A stretch of 64,000 bases of DNA, taken from assembly GCA_937925605.1 (NCBI GenBank), contig CALALV010000107.1:22727-86726 (forward strand), in the 5' to 3' direction. Under the pieces are notes generated by a model that saw only the letters and a program-made list of their open reading frames with translations, had not been told where the DNA came from and did no database searches. Of this stretch, positions 17,737 through 26,130 are shown piece after piece; the stretch's first letter is position 1, and every line of letters begins with the position of its first letter. Position numbers and translations under genes: made by a program. The stretch is from an uncultured Woeseia sp. GTDB taxonomy: Bacteria > Pseudomonadota > Gammaproteobacteria > Steroidobacterales > Woeseiaceae.

Positions 17737-19532
17737 GCAGCATCGTCACGCCGAACGGCTTCACGCTCGATGACGCCGGGCAGAGGGTCGTCGTCGACCC
17801 GATCTGCCGCATCGAGGGTCACCTGCGCATCGAGGTGAACGTCGACGAGAACAACACGATCAGGAACGCGGTCTCGACCGGCAACATGTGGCGCGGCCTC
17901 GAAGTCATCCTGCAGGGCCGCGATCCGCGCGACGCCTGGGCGTTCACCGAGCGTATCTGCGGCGTCTGCACCGGCGTGCACGCACTGGTCTCCTGCCGCG
18001 CGGTCGAGGACGCGCTCGGCATCGAGATCCCGGCGAACGCGAACTCGATCCGCAACCTGATGATGCTTGCGCAGTACACGCAGGACCATCTCGTGCACTT
18101 CTACCACCTGCACGCGCTCGACTGGGTGGACGTGGTCAGCGCGCTCGACGCCGACCCGCGCGCGACCTCGGCGCTGCAGCAGAGCATATCCAGCTGGCCG
18201 AAGTCGTCGCCGGGCTACTTCCGCGACGTGCAGAACCGTATCAAGCGCTTCGTCGAGTCGGGCCAGCTCGGCCCGTTCGCGAATGCCTACTGGGGCAGCC
18301 CGGCCTACCGGCTGCCGCCCGAGGCGAACCTGATGGCGGTCACGCACTACCTCGAGGCGCTCGACTTCCAGAAGGAGATCGTCAAGATTCACACGATCTT
18401 CGGCGGCCGCAACCCGCACCCGAACTGGCTGGTCGGCGGCATGCCCTGCTCGCTGAACGTCAACGAGACCGGCGCGACCGGCGCCGTGAACATGGCCTGG
18501 CTGAACCAGGTGTCCGACATCATCGACCGCTCGATCACCTTCGTCGACCAGGTGTACATCCCAGACCTGACCGCGATCGCGTCGTTCTACAAGGACTGGA
18601 CTTTCGGCGGCGGCCTGTCGGGCAAGAACGTGATGTCCTACGGCGAGTTCCCGCGCATCGCCAACGACTTCACGAACGACAGCCTGATGATGCCGAACGG
18701 CGCGATCCTCGACGGCGACCTGACGACGGTCTACGACGTCGACCCGCGCGATCCGGAGCAGGTCCAGGAGTTCGTCACGCATTCCTGGTACCGCTACGCC
18801 GGCGGCGACCCGGATCGCGGCCTGCATCCCTGGGACGGCGTTACGGAACCCAGCTTCGAGCTGGGTCCGAACGCGCGCGGCACGAAGACCAACATCGAGG
18901 CCCTCGACGAGAACGCGAAGTACTCGTGGCTGAAGGCGCCGCGCTGGCGCGGCCACGCGATGGAAGTCGGGCCGCTGGCGCGCTACCTCGTGGCCTACGC
19001 ACGCGGCGACGAGGAGATCCGCGCGCAGGTCGACGGCCTGCTCGCGGCGCTGGAGCTGCCGGTGACGGCGCTGTTCTCGACGCTCGGCCGCACCGCCGCG
19101 CGCGGACTGGAGTGCTCCTGGTCCGCGCACCGGATGCGCGAGGTCTTCGACGGGCTGATGGCGAACCTGAAAGCCGGCGACGTCGCGACCGCGAACATGG
19201 ACAAGTGGGAGCCGGCGACCTGGCCGGCCGACACGCGCGGCGTGGGCGTCGGCGAAGCGCCGCGCGGCGCACTCGGCCACTGGCTGCACATCGTCGACGG
19301 CAAGATCGCGAACTACCAGGCCGTCGTGCCGACCACCTGGAACGCATCCCCGCGCGACCCGCAGGGCAACATCGGCGCGTACGAGGCGGCGCTGCTCGGC
19401 ACGCCGATGGCCGATCCGGCGCAGCCGCTCGAGATCCTGCGCACGATCCACAGCTTCGATCCCTGCCTGGCCTGCGCGTCGCACGTGATGTCGCCTGACG
19501 GCCAGGAACTCGCGGTCGTGAAGATCCGCTGA
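17733..19532 (+). CDS. hupL: [NiFe] hydrogenase large subunit
   Basis: A 599-residue catalytic subunit that oxidises H2 at a Ni-Fe(CN)2CO site. The nickel-binding cysteines are in 'ERICGVC' (Cys76, Cys79) and 'DPCLAC' (Cys578, Cys581). A 15-residue tail after His584 ('VMSPDGQELAVVKIR') is the propeptide removed by HupD after nickel insertion. Residues around 'VDPICRIEGHLRIEV' are the usual N-terminus. The ATGA overlap with hupS indicates translational coupling and export as a complex with the Tat-bearing small subunit. Confidence 0.97.
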   Translation: MSSIVTPNGFTLDDAGQRVVVDPICRIEGHLRIEVNVDENNTIRNAVSTGNMWRGLEVILQGRDPRDAWAFTERICGVCTGVHALVSCRAVEDALGIEIPANANSIRNLMMLAQYTQDHLVHFYHLHALDWVDVVSALDADPRATSALQQSISSWPKSSPGYFRDVQNRIKRFVESGQLGPFANAYWGSPAYRLPPEANLMAVTHYLEALDFQKEIVKIHTIFGGRNPHPNWLVGGMPCSLNVNETGATGAVNMAWLNQVSDIIDRSITFVDQVYIPDLTAIASFYKDWTFGGGLSGKNVMSYGEFPRIANDFTNDSLMMPNGAILDGDLTTVYDVDPRDPEQVQEFVTHSWYRYAGGDPDRGLHPWDGVTEPSFELGPNARGTKTNIEALDENAKYSWLKAPRWRGHAMEVGPLARYLVAYARGDEEIRAQVDGLLAALELPVTALFSTLGRTAARGLECSWSAHRMREVFDGLMANLKAGDVATANMDKWEPATWPADTRGVGVGEAPRGALGHWLHIVDGKIANYQAVVPTTWNASPRDPQGNIGAYEAALLGTPMADPAQPLEILRTIHSFDPCLACASHVMSPDGQELAVVKIR

Positions 19533-19544
19533 CGGCAATCCGGC

Positions 19545-20243
19545 ATGAGCATACCCGCACCGGAAAACCTCGCCGTGCACCACGCCAGCCAGCCGGTATA
19601 CGTGTTCGAGGCGCCGGTGCGCGTCTGGCACTGGGTGCACGCGCTGTCCGTCGTCGTGCTGTCGATCACGGGCTACCTGATCGCCAACCCGCTGCCGAGC
19701 ATCGGCGGCGAGGCCAGCGAGCACTTCCTGATGGGCAACCTGCGGCTGGTCCACTTCATCGCGGGCTACGTGTTCACGATCGGCTTCGTAGTGCGCGTCT
19801 ACTGGGGCTTCGTCGGCAACCGCTACTCGCGCGAGTTCCTCTACCTGCCGGTGTGGCGCGGCGACTGGTGGCGCGGCCTGTTCGACGAGATAGGCTACTA
19901 CCTGTTCCTGCGGAAGAGGTCGAAGCGCTCGCTCGGGCACAATCCGCTCGCGCAGGCGGCGATGTGGCTGTTCAATTTCGTGCTCGGCATCTTCATGATC
20001 GTGTCGGGATTCGCGCTGTACAGCGAGGGCCTGGGGCTCGGCAGCTGGGCCGACGCGCTGTTCGGCTGGGCGATCCCCCTGTTCGGCGGCGCCCAGAACC
20101 TGCGCATGCTGCACATTCTCGGCATGTGGCTGTTCATCGCGTTCGCCATCATCCACATCTACATGGCCGTGCGCGCCGACATCATGCGCAGGCAGTCGAG
20201 CGTCAGCGCGATCATCAGCGGCTGGCGCACCTACCGTGACTAG
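19545..20243 (+). CDS. hupC: Hydrogenase b-type cytochrome subunit
   Basis: A 232-residue diheme cytochrome b that anchors the hydrogenase and passes electrons to quinone. It has four to five membrane helices and family histidines in 'VRVWHWVHALSV', 'RLVHFIAGYVF', 'MLHILGMW' and 'AIIHIYMAV'. The N-terminus 'QPVYVFEAPVRVWHWVHA' is typical of HyaC/HupC. It follows hupL by 12 bases in the hup operon. Confidence 0.95.
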   Translation: MSIPAPENLAVHHASQPVYVFEAPVRVWHWVHALSVVVLSITGYLIANPLPSIGGEASEHFLMGNLRLVHFIAGYVFTIGFVVRVYWGFVGNRYSREFLYLPVWRGDWWRGLFDEIGYYLFLRKRSKRSLGHNPLAQAAMWLFNFVLGIFMIVSGFALYSEGLGLGSWADALFGWAIPLFGGAQNLRMLHILGMWLFIAFAIIHIYMAVRADIMRRQSSVSAIISGWRTYRD

Positions 20244-20246
20244 GCG

Positions 20247-20864
20247 ATGAGCGCGCAGGAGCCCGCGACCGCGGCGACCGACGGCTGGACCACGCTCGTG
20301 CTCGGCATCGGCAACCTGCTGTGGGCCGACGAAGGCTTCGGCGTGCGCGCCGTCGAACGGCTCCACGAACGCTACCGCTTCGGCGCCGAGGTCCGCGTCA
20401 TGGACGGCGGCACGCAGGGTATTTTCCTGCTGCCCTGGGTGCGCGCCGCCGAACGCCTGCTGATCTTCGACGCGATCGACTTCGGGCTGCCGCCGGCGAC
20501 GCTCCGGCTGATCGAGGGCGACGACGTCCCGCGCTACATGGGTGCGAAGAAAGTCAGCATGCACCAGGCCGGATTCCAGGAAGTGCTGGCATCGGCCCGG
20601 CTCACGGGCGAGTTTCCGCGCGACATCGCGCTCGTCGGCGTGCAGCCCGCGCTGCTGGACGACTACGGCGGCAGCCTGACCGCGGGCGTCCGCGCGCAGC
20701 TCGACAGCGCGATCGCCGTCGCCTGCAAGCTGCTGCGACGCTGGGGCGTCGAGCCGCAGCCGCGCAGCGCCGCGGTGGCCGCAACCGAGCGCACCGGCCC
20801 GGTCGCGCTGGCGATCGGCGACTACGAGAACGGCCGGCCACGCGTCCCGCGAGGCATGCAGTGA
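20247..20864 (+). CDS. hupD: Hydrogenase maturation endopeptidase
   Basis: A 205-residue protease of the HyaD/HupD family that cleaves the C-terminal tail of HupL after Ni insertion. It shows 'LVLGIGNLLWADEGFGVRAVE' with the nickel-sensing Glu, 'VMDGGTQG' with Asp, and the conserved His in 'VSMHQAGFQEVLA'. The C-terminus is slightly extended past the usual end with an Arg/Pro-rich stretch. It lies 3 bases after hupC and overlaps hupG. Confidence 0.95.
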   Translation: MSAQEPATAATDGWTTLVLGIGNLLWADEGFGVRAVERLHERYRFGAEVRVMDGGTQGIFLLPWVRAAERLLIFDAIDFGLPPATLRLIEGDDVPRYMGAKKVSMHQAGFQEVLASARLTGEFPRDIALVGVQPALLDDYGGSLTAGVRAQLDSAIAVACKLLRRWGVEPQPRSAAVAATERTGPVALAIGDYENGRPRVPRGMQ

Positions 20865-21301
20865 GCGTCGCGGAACGGAAGGCGCAGCCGAACCCGCTGA
20901 TCGAGCGGCTGGTCGCGGAGCTCGGCTATCCCGTCATCGACCTCGCCGGTCACGATGCCTTCGTCGCCCGGCCCGGCATGAACGTGCTGTTCTTCCCGGG
21001 CGACCCGGCGACCGTGCGCGACGCGACCGACGTCGCGGTCGTGCTGCCCGAGCTGGTCGCGACCTTCGCCGGCCGGCTCGCACCGGGCGTCGTTCTCGAC
21101 GTTTACGGCGACGGCCTTGCGCTCAAGCGCCGCTACGGCTTCAGCGAGTACCCGGCGCTGGTCTTCGTGCGCGGCGGCGGCTGGGTCGGCACGCTGACCC
21201 GGATCCGCGACTGGTCCGAGTACCTGTCCGCGATCGCCGCGCTGTTCGACACGGAGCCGCGGCGGCCGCCGGGCTTTCCGGTAGCGGTGGCGCCGGCCTG
21301 A
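20861..21301 (+). CDS. hupG: Hydrogenase small-subunit chaperone, thioredoxin-like
   Basis: A 146-residue HyaE/HupG-family protein. It starts with GTG overlapping the hupD stop and has a thioredoxin-like fold without a CxxC motif: 'NVLFFPGDPATVRDATDVAVVLPELV' and 'YGFSEYPALVFVRGGGWVGTLTRIRDW'. Members bind the Tat signal of the small subunit and protect it during assembly, notably in oxygen-tolerant systems (established for HyaE/HoxO). Confidence 0.88.
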   Translation: MSVAERKAQPNPLIERLVAELGYPVIDLAGHDAFVARPGMNVLFFPGDPATVRDATDVAVVLPELVATFAGRLAPGVVLDVYGDGLALKRRYGFSEYPALVFVRGGGWVGTLTRIRDWSEYLSAIAALFDTEPRRPPGFPVAVAPA

Positions 21302-21326
21302 TTGCGCGGCGCGAGGAGGCGACCGG

Positions 21327-22193
21327 GTGGAATTCAAGCAGGTACCGATCCGCGTCATCGGCCCGGGCAGCCAGCCGGCCGAAGCCGACGGGCAGCGGGC
21401 GAACTACATCGACATGCCCGGCGACATGTGGACCTACCGGCCGCCGCCGATGCCCGAACCGGACGAGGTCCGCCACCTGGCCGGCGCGCGCGAGTCGATG
21501 CGCTGGCTCAAGCGGGCGCTGGCCGACTGCGGCGACGGCTCCGTGTCGCGGCTCGCGGACCTGTCCGCGCTCGACGACGACGACCGCGAACTGGTCAACC
21601 AGCTGCTCGGCGAGGGCGAGGTCAGCCTGAGTTTCGATGCCGGTTTCCGGGTCCGCGCCCAGGAGTCCGTGCTGGCGGGCGTCTGGCGCAGCCTGTTCGT
21701 CGACGACGATGAGCGCGTCGTAGCCGACGTGCTCGAGGTCGCCGCCGTGCCGCAGCTGGTCTACCGGCAGGACGGCCGCGATCGTGCAATCGACACGGAC
21801 TGTGGCGACCTGCCCGCGGACGTCATCAACGCGCCGGCGATCCTGGTCGAGCTCGAGTCGCGGCTCGCCGCGTATGCCGCGAGCGGCCGGCCGCACGAGG
21901 TGAACCTGACGCTGCTGCCGCTCACGGACGCGGACCTCGCGTTCCTCGACGCGCGGCTCGGCCGCGGTCCGGTCGACACGCTGTCGCGCGCCTACGGCCA
22001 GTGCCAGGTCGTCAGCACGGCGGTGCCGAACCTGTGGTGGGTACGCTTCTTCAACTCGATGGGCACGCCGATCCTGACCACGCTCGAGGTCGTCGACGTG
22101 CCGGCCGTGCTGCGGGCCGCGCCGGAGGACCTGCGCGACTCGGCCGCGCGCCTCGACGCCATGCTCGCGCCCTACTGGGACGAATTCCGGTGA
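21327..22193 (+). CDS. hupH: Hydrogenase expression/formation protein HupH
   Basis: A 288-residue HyaF/HupH-family protein involved in small-subunit Fe-S cluster assembly. It contains 'IDMPGDMWTYRPPPMPEPDE' near the N-terminus and 'AYGQCQVVSTAVPNLWWVRFFNSM' near the C-terminus, both characteristic. It starts with GTG, preceded by GAGGAGGCGACCG. It overlaps hupI by 4 bases. Confidence 0.92.
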   Translation: MEFKQVPIRVIGPGSQPAEADGQRANYIDMPGDMWTYRPPPMPEPDEVRHLAGARESMRWLKRALADCGDGSVSRLADLSALDDDDRELVNQLLGEGEVSLSFDAGFRVRAQESVLAGVWRSLFVDDDERVVADVLEVAAVPQLVYRQDGRDRAIDTDCGDLPADVINAPAILVELESRLAAYAASGRPHEVNLTLLPLTDADLAFLDARLGRGPVDTLSRAYGQCQVVSTAVPNLWWVRFFNSMGTPILTTLEVVDVPAVLRAAPEDLRDSAARLDAMLAPYWDEFR

Positions 22194-22405
22194 GCCGCCC
22201 CGCGGACCGGCTGCGCGACGACGCCCGCCTCGAGTGCCGCATCTGCTGGTACCTCTACGACCCGGCCGAGGGCGACCCGCTGGAACAGGTGCCGCCCGGC
22301 ACGCCGTTCGCGGAACTGCCCGCGCACTGGCGCTGCCCGCAGTGCGACGCCGGGACGGAACAGTTCCTGCCGGCGGAGTTTCCCGATGCGCCCGGGGCCG
22401 GCTGA
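22190..22405 (+). CDS. hupI: Rubredoxin-like protein of the hydrogenase operon
   Basis: A 71-residue rubredoxin with two CxxC pairs, 'CRICWYLYDPAEGDP' and 'HWRCPQCDAG', that bind one iron. HupI-type rubredoxins are needed for hydrogenase assembly under oxygen in Rhizobium and Ralstonia. The GTG start overlaps the hupH stop (GTGA). The 'WYLYDP' segment is the usual aromatic core. Confidence 0.93.
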   Translation: MSRPADRLRDDARLECRICWYLYDPAEGDPLEQVPPGTPFAELPAHWRCPQCDAGTEQFLPAEFPDAPGAG

Positions 22406-22835
22406 ACTCGTCGCAGGCTTTCGCAGGATCCGGCGGGAGCGCATGCGCGGCCTGCCGTTCGTAAACCCGGCGCTCGAGGTCGAGGCGATCGGCTTCCGCC
22501 CGGACGGTCCGCATCGCGTCGGCGTGCTGCTGACCCCCTGGTTCATGAACCTGGTCCTGCTGCCGGGCGACGACGGCTGGGACGCCGCCGCGCCGGGCGA
22601 CCGGCTGGTCCACGCGCTGCCGGCCGGGCAGCTGGAATTCACGGTCAATCGCGACGAGCAGCTCGGCACGTTCCTGAGCGCCGTGTTGCTGTCGTCCGTC
22701 GCGGACTTCCCCGACCAGCGCAGCGCGCGGGCGGTTGCGCGGGAGGTCGTGCAGCAGGTGTTCGCGCCGCCGGCCGCGGCCGGCGGCCGGCCGATCGGTC
22801 GTCGCGAACTGCTGACCGGGCGACGGGCAAGCTGA
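22386..22835 (+). CDS. hupJ: Hydrogenase chaperone HupJ/HybE
   Basis: A 149-residue member of the HybE/HupJ family of chaperones that bind the Tat signal of the hydrogenase small subunit. Diagnostic phrases are 'MRGLPFVNPALEVEAIGF', 'GVLLTPWFMNLVLLPG' and 'FTVNRDEQLGTFLSAVLLS'. The ATG lies inside hupI (20-base overlap), so translation is coupled. Confidence 0.92.
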   Translation: MRPGPAELVAGFRRIRRERMRGLPFVNPALEVEAIGFRPDGPHRVGVLLTPWFMNLVLLPGDDGWDAAAPGDRLVHALPAGQLEFTVNRDEQLGTFLSAVLLSSVADFPDQRSARAVAREVVQQVFAPPAAAGGRPIGRRELLTGRRAS

Positions 22836-23233
22836 TGCACGAACTGTCGGTCTGCAACGCGCTGCTCGAGCGGGTCGGGCAAATCGCCCGCGAGCGCGGC
22901 GCGCGCGCCGTGACCCGCATCGAGCTCCGCATCGGCCCGCTGGCCGGGATCGAGACGCCGCTCCTGCTGCGCGCCTGGCCGCTGGCCGCCGCCGGCACGC
23001 TCGCCGAATACGCGGAACTCGTCGTCGGCAGCGCGGACCTGCGCGTGCGCTGCACCCGCTGCGGCCGGGAATCGCGCGCGCTGCCGAATCGACTGCTGTG
23101 CGGGCACTGCGGCGACTTCCGCACGCGGATCGTCAGCGGCGAGGACCTGCTGCTCCAGCGCCTGGAGCTCGCCGGCGTCGCTTCGCCGCGCGGCCGCGGC
23201 GGCGAGGAGCGCGCCGAGACGGCCGTTGGCTGA
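22835..23233 (+). CDS. hypA: Hydrogenase nickel-insertion protein HypA
   Basis: A 132-residue nickel metallochaperone. It starts MHELSVCNALLERV, where His2 binds nickel, and has a zinc site formed by 'CTRCGRE' and 'CGHCGD'. The C-terminal 'SPRGRGGEERAETAVG' tail is longer than usual. It is the only hyp gene in the hup operon. Its stop abuts the convergent glutamate-cysteine ligase-like gene. Confidence 0.95.
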   Translation: MHELSVCNALLERVGQIARERGARAVTRIELRIGPLAGIETPLLLRAWPLAAAGTLAEYAELVVGSADLRVRCTRCGRESRALPNRLLCGHCGDFRTRIVSGEDLLLQRLELAGVASPRGRGGEERAETAVG

Positions 23234-24709
23234 TCAGGACCAGCGGGCGATCGGCAGGCCGGTCGCGACGTTGGCCAGGTATTCCTCCACGAGTTCGGCG
23301 AGTGCCTCGGGCCGCTGTCGCCCGTCGAGGCGGTGCAGCGCGCGGCGTTGCCAGCGCGCCGGGCTGATGCCCCGCTCGAGGCGTTCCCCGATGACCCCGA
23401 GGTAGCGGGCGCGCTCGCCCGCGGCAACGCCCAGCATCGCGAGGCCCTCGTCGGCGACCGGCAAGAGCTCGGCGCACAGCGCGGCGACCGGCCGCGGCAC
23501 CGGCGACGACTCGTCGAGGTCCGGCCACAGCAGCTCGGCATCGAGACCGCGCTGGGCCGCGCGGTAGAAGTTGTATTCCGCGTAGCGGAACGGCAGCGCC
23601 GGCAACAGGCGCCCGATGCGCTCGCTCATGCCGATCGTGAGGCCGACGAGGAACGCCGCGTTGGCCAGCATGTCGATCGGCGTCGGCCCGGACGGCAGCG
23701 AGCGCAGCTCGATGCGCAGGTGGCCGCCGCCGGCCGCGTCGTAGACGGGCCGGTTCCAGTTCCAGATCGTGCCCTGTTGCAGCCGCAGCTCGAGCAGCTC
23801 GGGCACGCCGCCGGCCGCGAGCACGTCGAGCGGCCGTTCGTCCGAGTGCAGCGGGATCACGATCGGGTACAGGTGGCAGGATTCGGCAAACAGCTCCCAG
23901 GCACCCTCGCGGATCCAGCCGTGGCCGAACGGCACGCGCGCGGCACGGCGCCATTCGTAGCTCGACCGACCGCGGGTGTCGACGGACTGCTTGAACAGCG
24001 CGATGCGCGTTTCGTCCCAGAGCTCGTGGCCGAGCAGGAACGGCGAGTTCGCGGCGACGGCGAGCGCGAGCGGCGTGACCAGCTGCGCGGCGTTGTAGCG
24101 CTTCGCGAAGTCGCGCGGGTCGACGCGCAGGTGTAGCTGGAACGACGTGTTCGCGCCCTCGATCGTCACGCTGTCGAAGGTCGTATCCAGCGGTTCGGCG
24201 CCGTCGATGCGGATGCGGAAGTCTTCCTGCCGGATGCGCCGCAGGCCGGCGGCGAGCGCCCGGTAGCGCGGCAGGTCGGTCATCGCGTCGGACTGCAGCT
24301 CCGCCTGCTCCAGCGTCGGCACGATGCCGATCGGCAGGATACGCCCGTCGAGTTCGGCCGCGGTGCCCGCGATGGCCTCGAGCGCCTGTTCGAGTTCCGC
24401 CTGCATCGCCGAGAACGGGCTACCGGCGGCCGCGACCGGCGCCAGGTTGTATTCGAGGTTGAAGCAGTCGATCTCCAGCTGCCACTGCGGGTTCAGCGCG
24501 CGTTCGAGCACGGTGCCGTTGCCCGGCATGACGTGTGCATCGCGGCCCACGATCGACATCTCCAGTTCCGCGCCGAGGCTCGTTTCCCCGGCGCCGAAAT
24601 CGTCGCGCTGCAGCAGCCGCGCCAGCGCCTCCAGGTTTTCGCGCAGGCGCCGCCCGGCCTCGGCGTACTCGTGTTCCTCGAATTCCCAGCGATCGATGTT
24701 GATGCCCAT
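23234..24709 (-). CDS. Glutamate-cysteine ligase family 2-like enzyme
   Basis: A 491-residue ATP-dependent carboxylate-amine ligase of the GCS2 type. The metal/ATP-binding strand 'LGAELEMSIV' is near residue 45, followed by 'WQLEIDCFNLEYNLAP', 'ANTSFQLHLRV' and 'GGGHLRIELRSLPSGPTPIDMLANAAFLVGL'. Members make gamma-glutamylcysteine or related amides. The substrate cannot be fixed by reading. It is the last gene of the hyp operon, 3 bases after a CPA2 antiporter. Some CPA2 proteins (KefB/KefC) are controlled by glutathione, so the pair may be linked (inference). Confidence 0.8.
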   Translation of the reverse strand: MGINIDRWEFEEHEYAEAGRRLRENLEALARLLQRDDFGAGETSLGAELEMSIVGRDAHVMPGNGTVLERALNPQWQLEIDCFNLEYNLAPVAAAGSPFSAMQAELEQALEAIAGTAAELDGRILPIGIVPTLEQAELQSDAMTDLPRYRALAAGLRRIRQEDFRIRIDGAEPLDTTFDSVTIEGANTSFQLHLRVDPRDFAKRYNAAQLVTPLALAVAANSPFLLGHELWDETRIALFKQSVDTRGRSSYEWRRAARVPFGHGWIREGAWELFAESCHLYPIVIPLHSDERPLDVLAAGGVPELLELRLQQGTIWNWNRPVYDAAGGGHLRIELRSLPSGPTPIDMLANAAFLVGLTIGMSERIGRLLPALPFRYAEYNFYRAAQRGLDAELLWPDLDESSPVPRPVAALCAELLPVADEGLAMLGVAAGERARYLGVIGERLERGISPARWQRRALHRLDGRQRPEALAELVEEYLANVATGLPIARWS

Positions 24710-24712
24710 GCG

Positions 24713-26125
24713 TCAGCCCGCCTCTCCCTGCTGTCCCGGTGTATGATCCTGCGGCCCCCGGCCGAGCAGGGCCTTGAGCCACGGCGGCGTAGCCACCGTC
24801 GTCACGATGACCATCAGCACGATGGCGGCGAAGACCGCGTCGTCGACGACGCCGAGCGTGCGGCCTATGGCGGCGAACACCAGGCCGACCTCGCCCCGCG
24901 GCAGCATGCCCACCCCGATCGCGAGGTTCCTCTGCGAGCGGCGCGCCCCGAGCCCGGCCAGCAGCTTGCCGACGGTCGCCGCCAGCAACAGCCCGCCGGC
25001 CAGCACGATAATCGGCCAGGACAGAAAGCTCTCCAGCTTGACCTGCATGCCCATCAGTACGAAGAAAATCGGCACGAGAATGACCTCGAGCGGCATGATC
25101 AGCTCGCGCACCGTCAACGGGCGCTGGCCACCATTGACCTTGTGCGTCTTGAAGTATCCGTCGTGAATGACGACGCCGGCGGCGAACGCGCCGATGATGG
25201 TTGCCAGCCCGGCCAGGTTCGTGGCCCAGGCCAGCAGCATGACGAACATGTAGGACGTGAACATCTTCGCCTCGACGACGTCGAGGCGGCTCATCAGGTT
25301 CGCGGCGGAGCGCACGATCGCCGGCCCCAGCCCGATCGCCAGCCCGAGGAACAACGTGGAGCTCGCGACCACGAGGGCGATCTCGCCGAGCTGGACACTG
25401 CCGCTGACGACGATGCCCGTGACGACGGCCAGCATCACGAGTCCGAGTATGTCGTCGACGACCGCCGCGCCCAGCACGATCCGGCCCTCCTGCGAATGCA
25501 GCTGGCCCATCTCGCGCATGACGTTCGCGGTGATGCCGACGCTGGTGGCGACGAGCGTCGCGGCGACGAACAATTTCGCGTTCAGTTCCATCTCCGGCTG
25601 CAGCAGGCTGATCGCGACGAAGCCCAGCCCGATCGGCAGCACGACGCCGATGATCGCCACCCGCATCGAGTCCGCGCCGACCTTGCGCAGCTCCGCGATC
25701 TCGGTCTCGATGCCGACCATGAACAGCATGAAGATGATCCCGTAGCGCGAGAAGATGTCGACCGCGTGCGCCACCTGCATGACCTCGCCGCCGCGCGGCC
25801 CGGTGATGATGCGCGCGAGCTCCGCGCCCTTGTCGGGGCCGAACAGGCCGGCGGCCGCCTCGTCGATCGGGCGCCCGGCCAGCGACTGGTTGATGATGTC
25901 GAAAACGCCCGGTCCCTCGCGCAGCACGGCGACGAGGTCGAAGCCGAGCAGCCAGGCGACGTTGCCGAGCAGGACGCCCATCAGCAGTTCGCCGAGGACG
26001 GTCGGCTGGCCCGAGCGCCGTGCCAGCACGCGGCCGAGGATCGCGAAGGCGAGCACGCTTGTGACGCCGAGTATGACCGGGGCGACCGGGTCCCCGTGGC
26101 TCACCGCTGCGCTGACCGCCGCCAC
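24713..26125 (-). CDS. CPA2-family cation/proton antiporter
   Basis: A 470-residue membrane antiporter with about 12 helices. CPA2 features are 'LVLGEL'-like 'QPTVLGELLMGVLLGN', 'GIIFMLFMVGIET', the Asp-rich ion site 'AAVVDDILGLVMLAVVTG' and 'IGVGMLPRGEVGLVFAAIG'. No C-terminal TrkA-N domain is present. The closest types are Na+/H+ or K+/H+ exchangers. The start is uncertain: GTG at 26125 is taken because it lies just after hypE, but GTG 26104 is also possible. It is co-transcribed with hypE. Confidence 0.85.
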   Translation of the reverse strand: MAAVSAAVSHGDPVAPVILGVTSVLAFAILGRVLARRSGQPTVLGELLMGVLLGNVAWLLGFDLVAVLREGPGVFDIINQSLAGRPIDEAAAGLFGPDKGAELARIITGPRGGEVMQVAHAVDIFSRYGIIFMLFMVGIETEIAELRKVGADSMRVAIIGVVLPIGLGFVAISLLQPEMELNAKLFVAATLVATSVGITANVMREMGQLHSQEGRIVLGAAVVDDILGLVMLAVVTGIVVSGSVQLGEIALVVASSTLFLGLAIGLGPAIVRSAANLMSRLDVVEAKMFTSYMFVMLLAWATNLAGLATIIGAFAAGVVIHDGYFKTHKVNGGQRPLTVRELIMPLEVILVPIFFVLMGMQVKLESFLSWPIIVLAGGLLLAATVGKLLAGLGARRSQRNLAIGVGMLPRGEVGLVFAAIGRTLGVVDDAVFAAIVLMVIVTTVATPPWLKALLGRGPQDHTPGQQGEAG

Positions 26126-26130
26126 CGTCG

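Noticed and set aside
17574..20564. Long minus-strand open frame across hupL and hupC
   Set aside because: It is antisense to recognisable hydrogenase genes, with low-complexity composition and no own ribosome-binding site.
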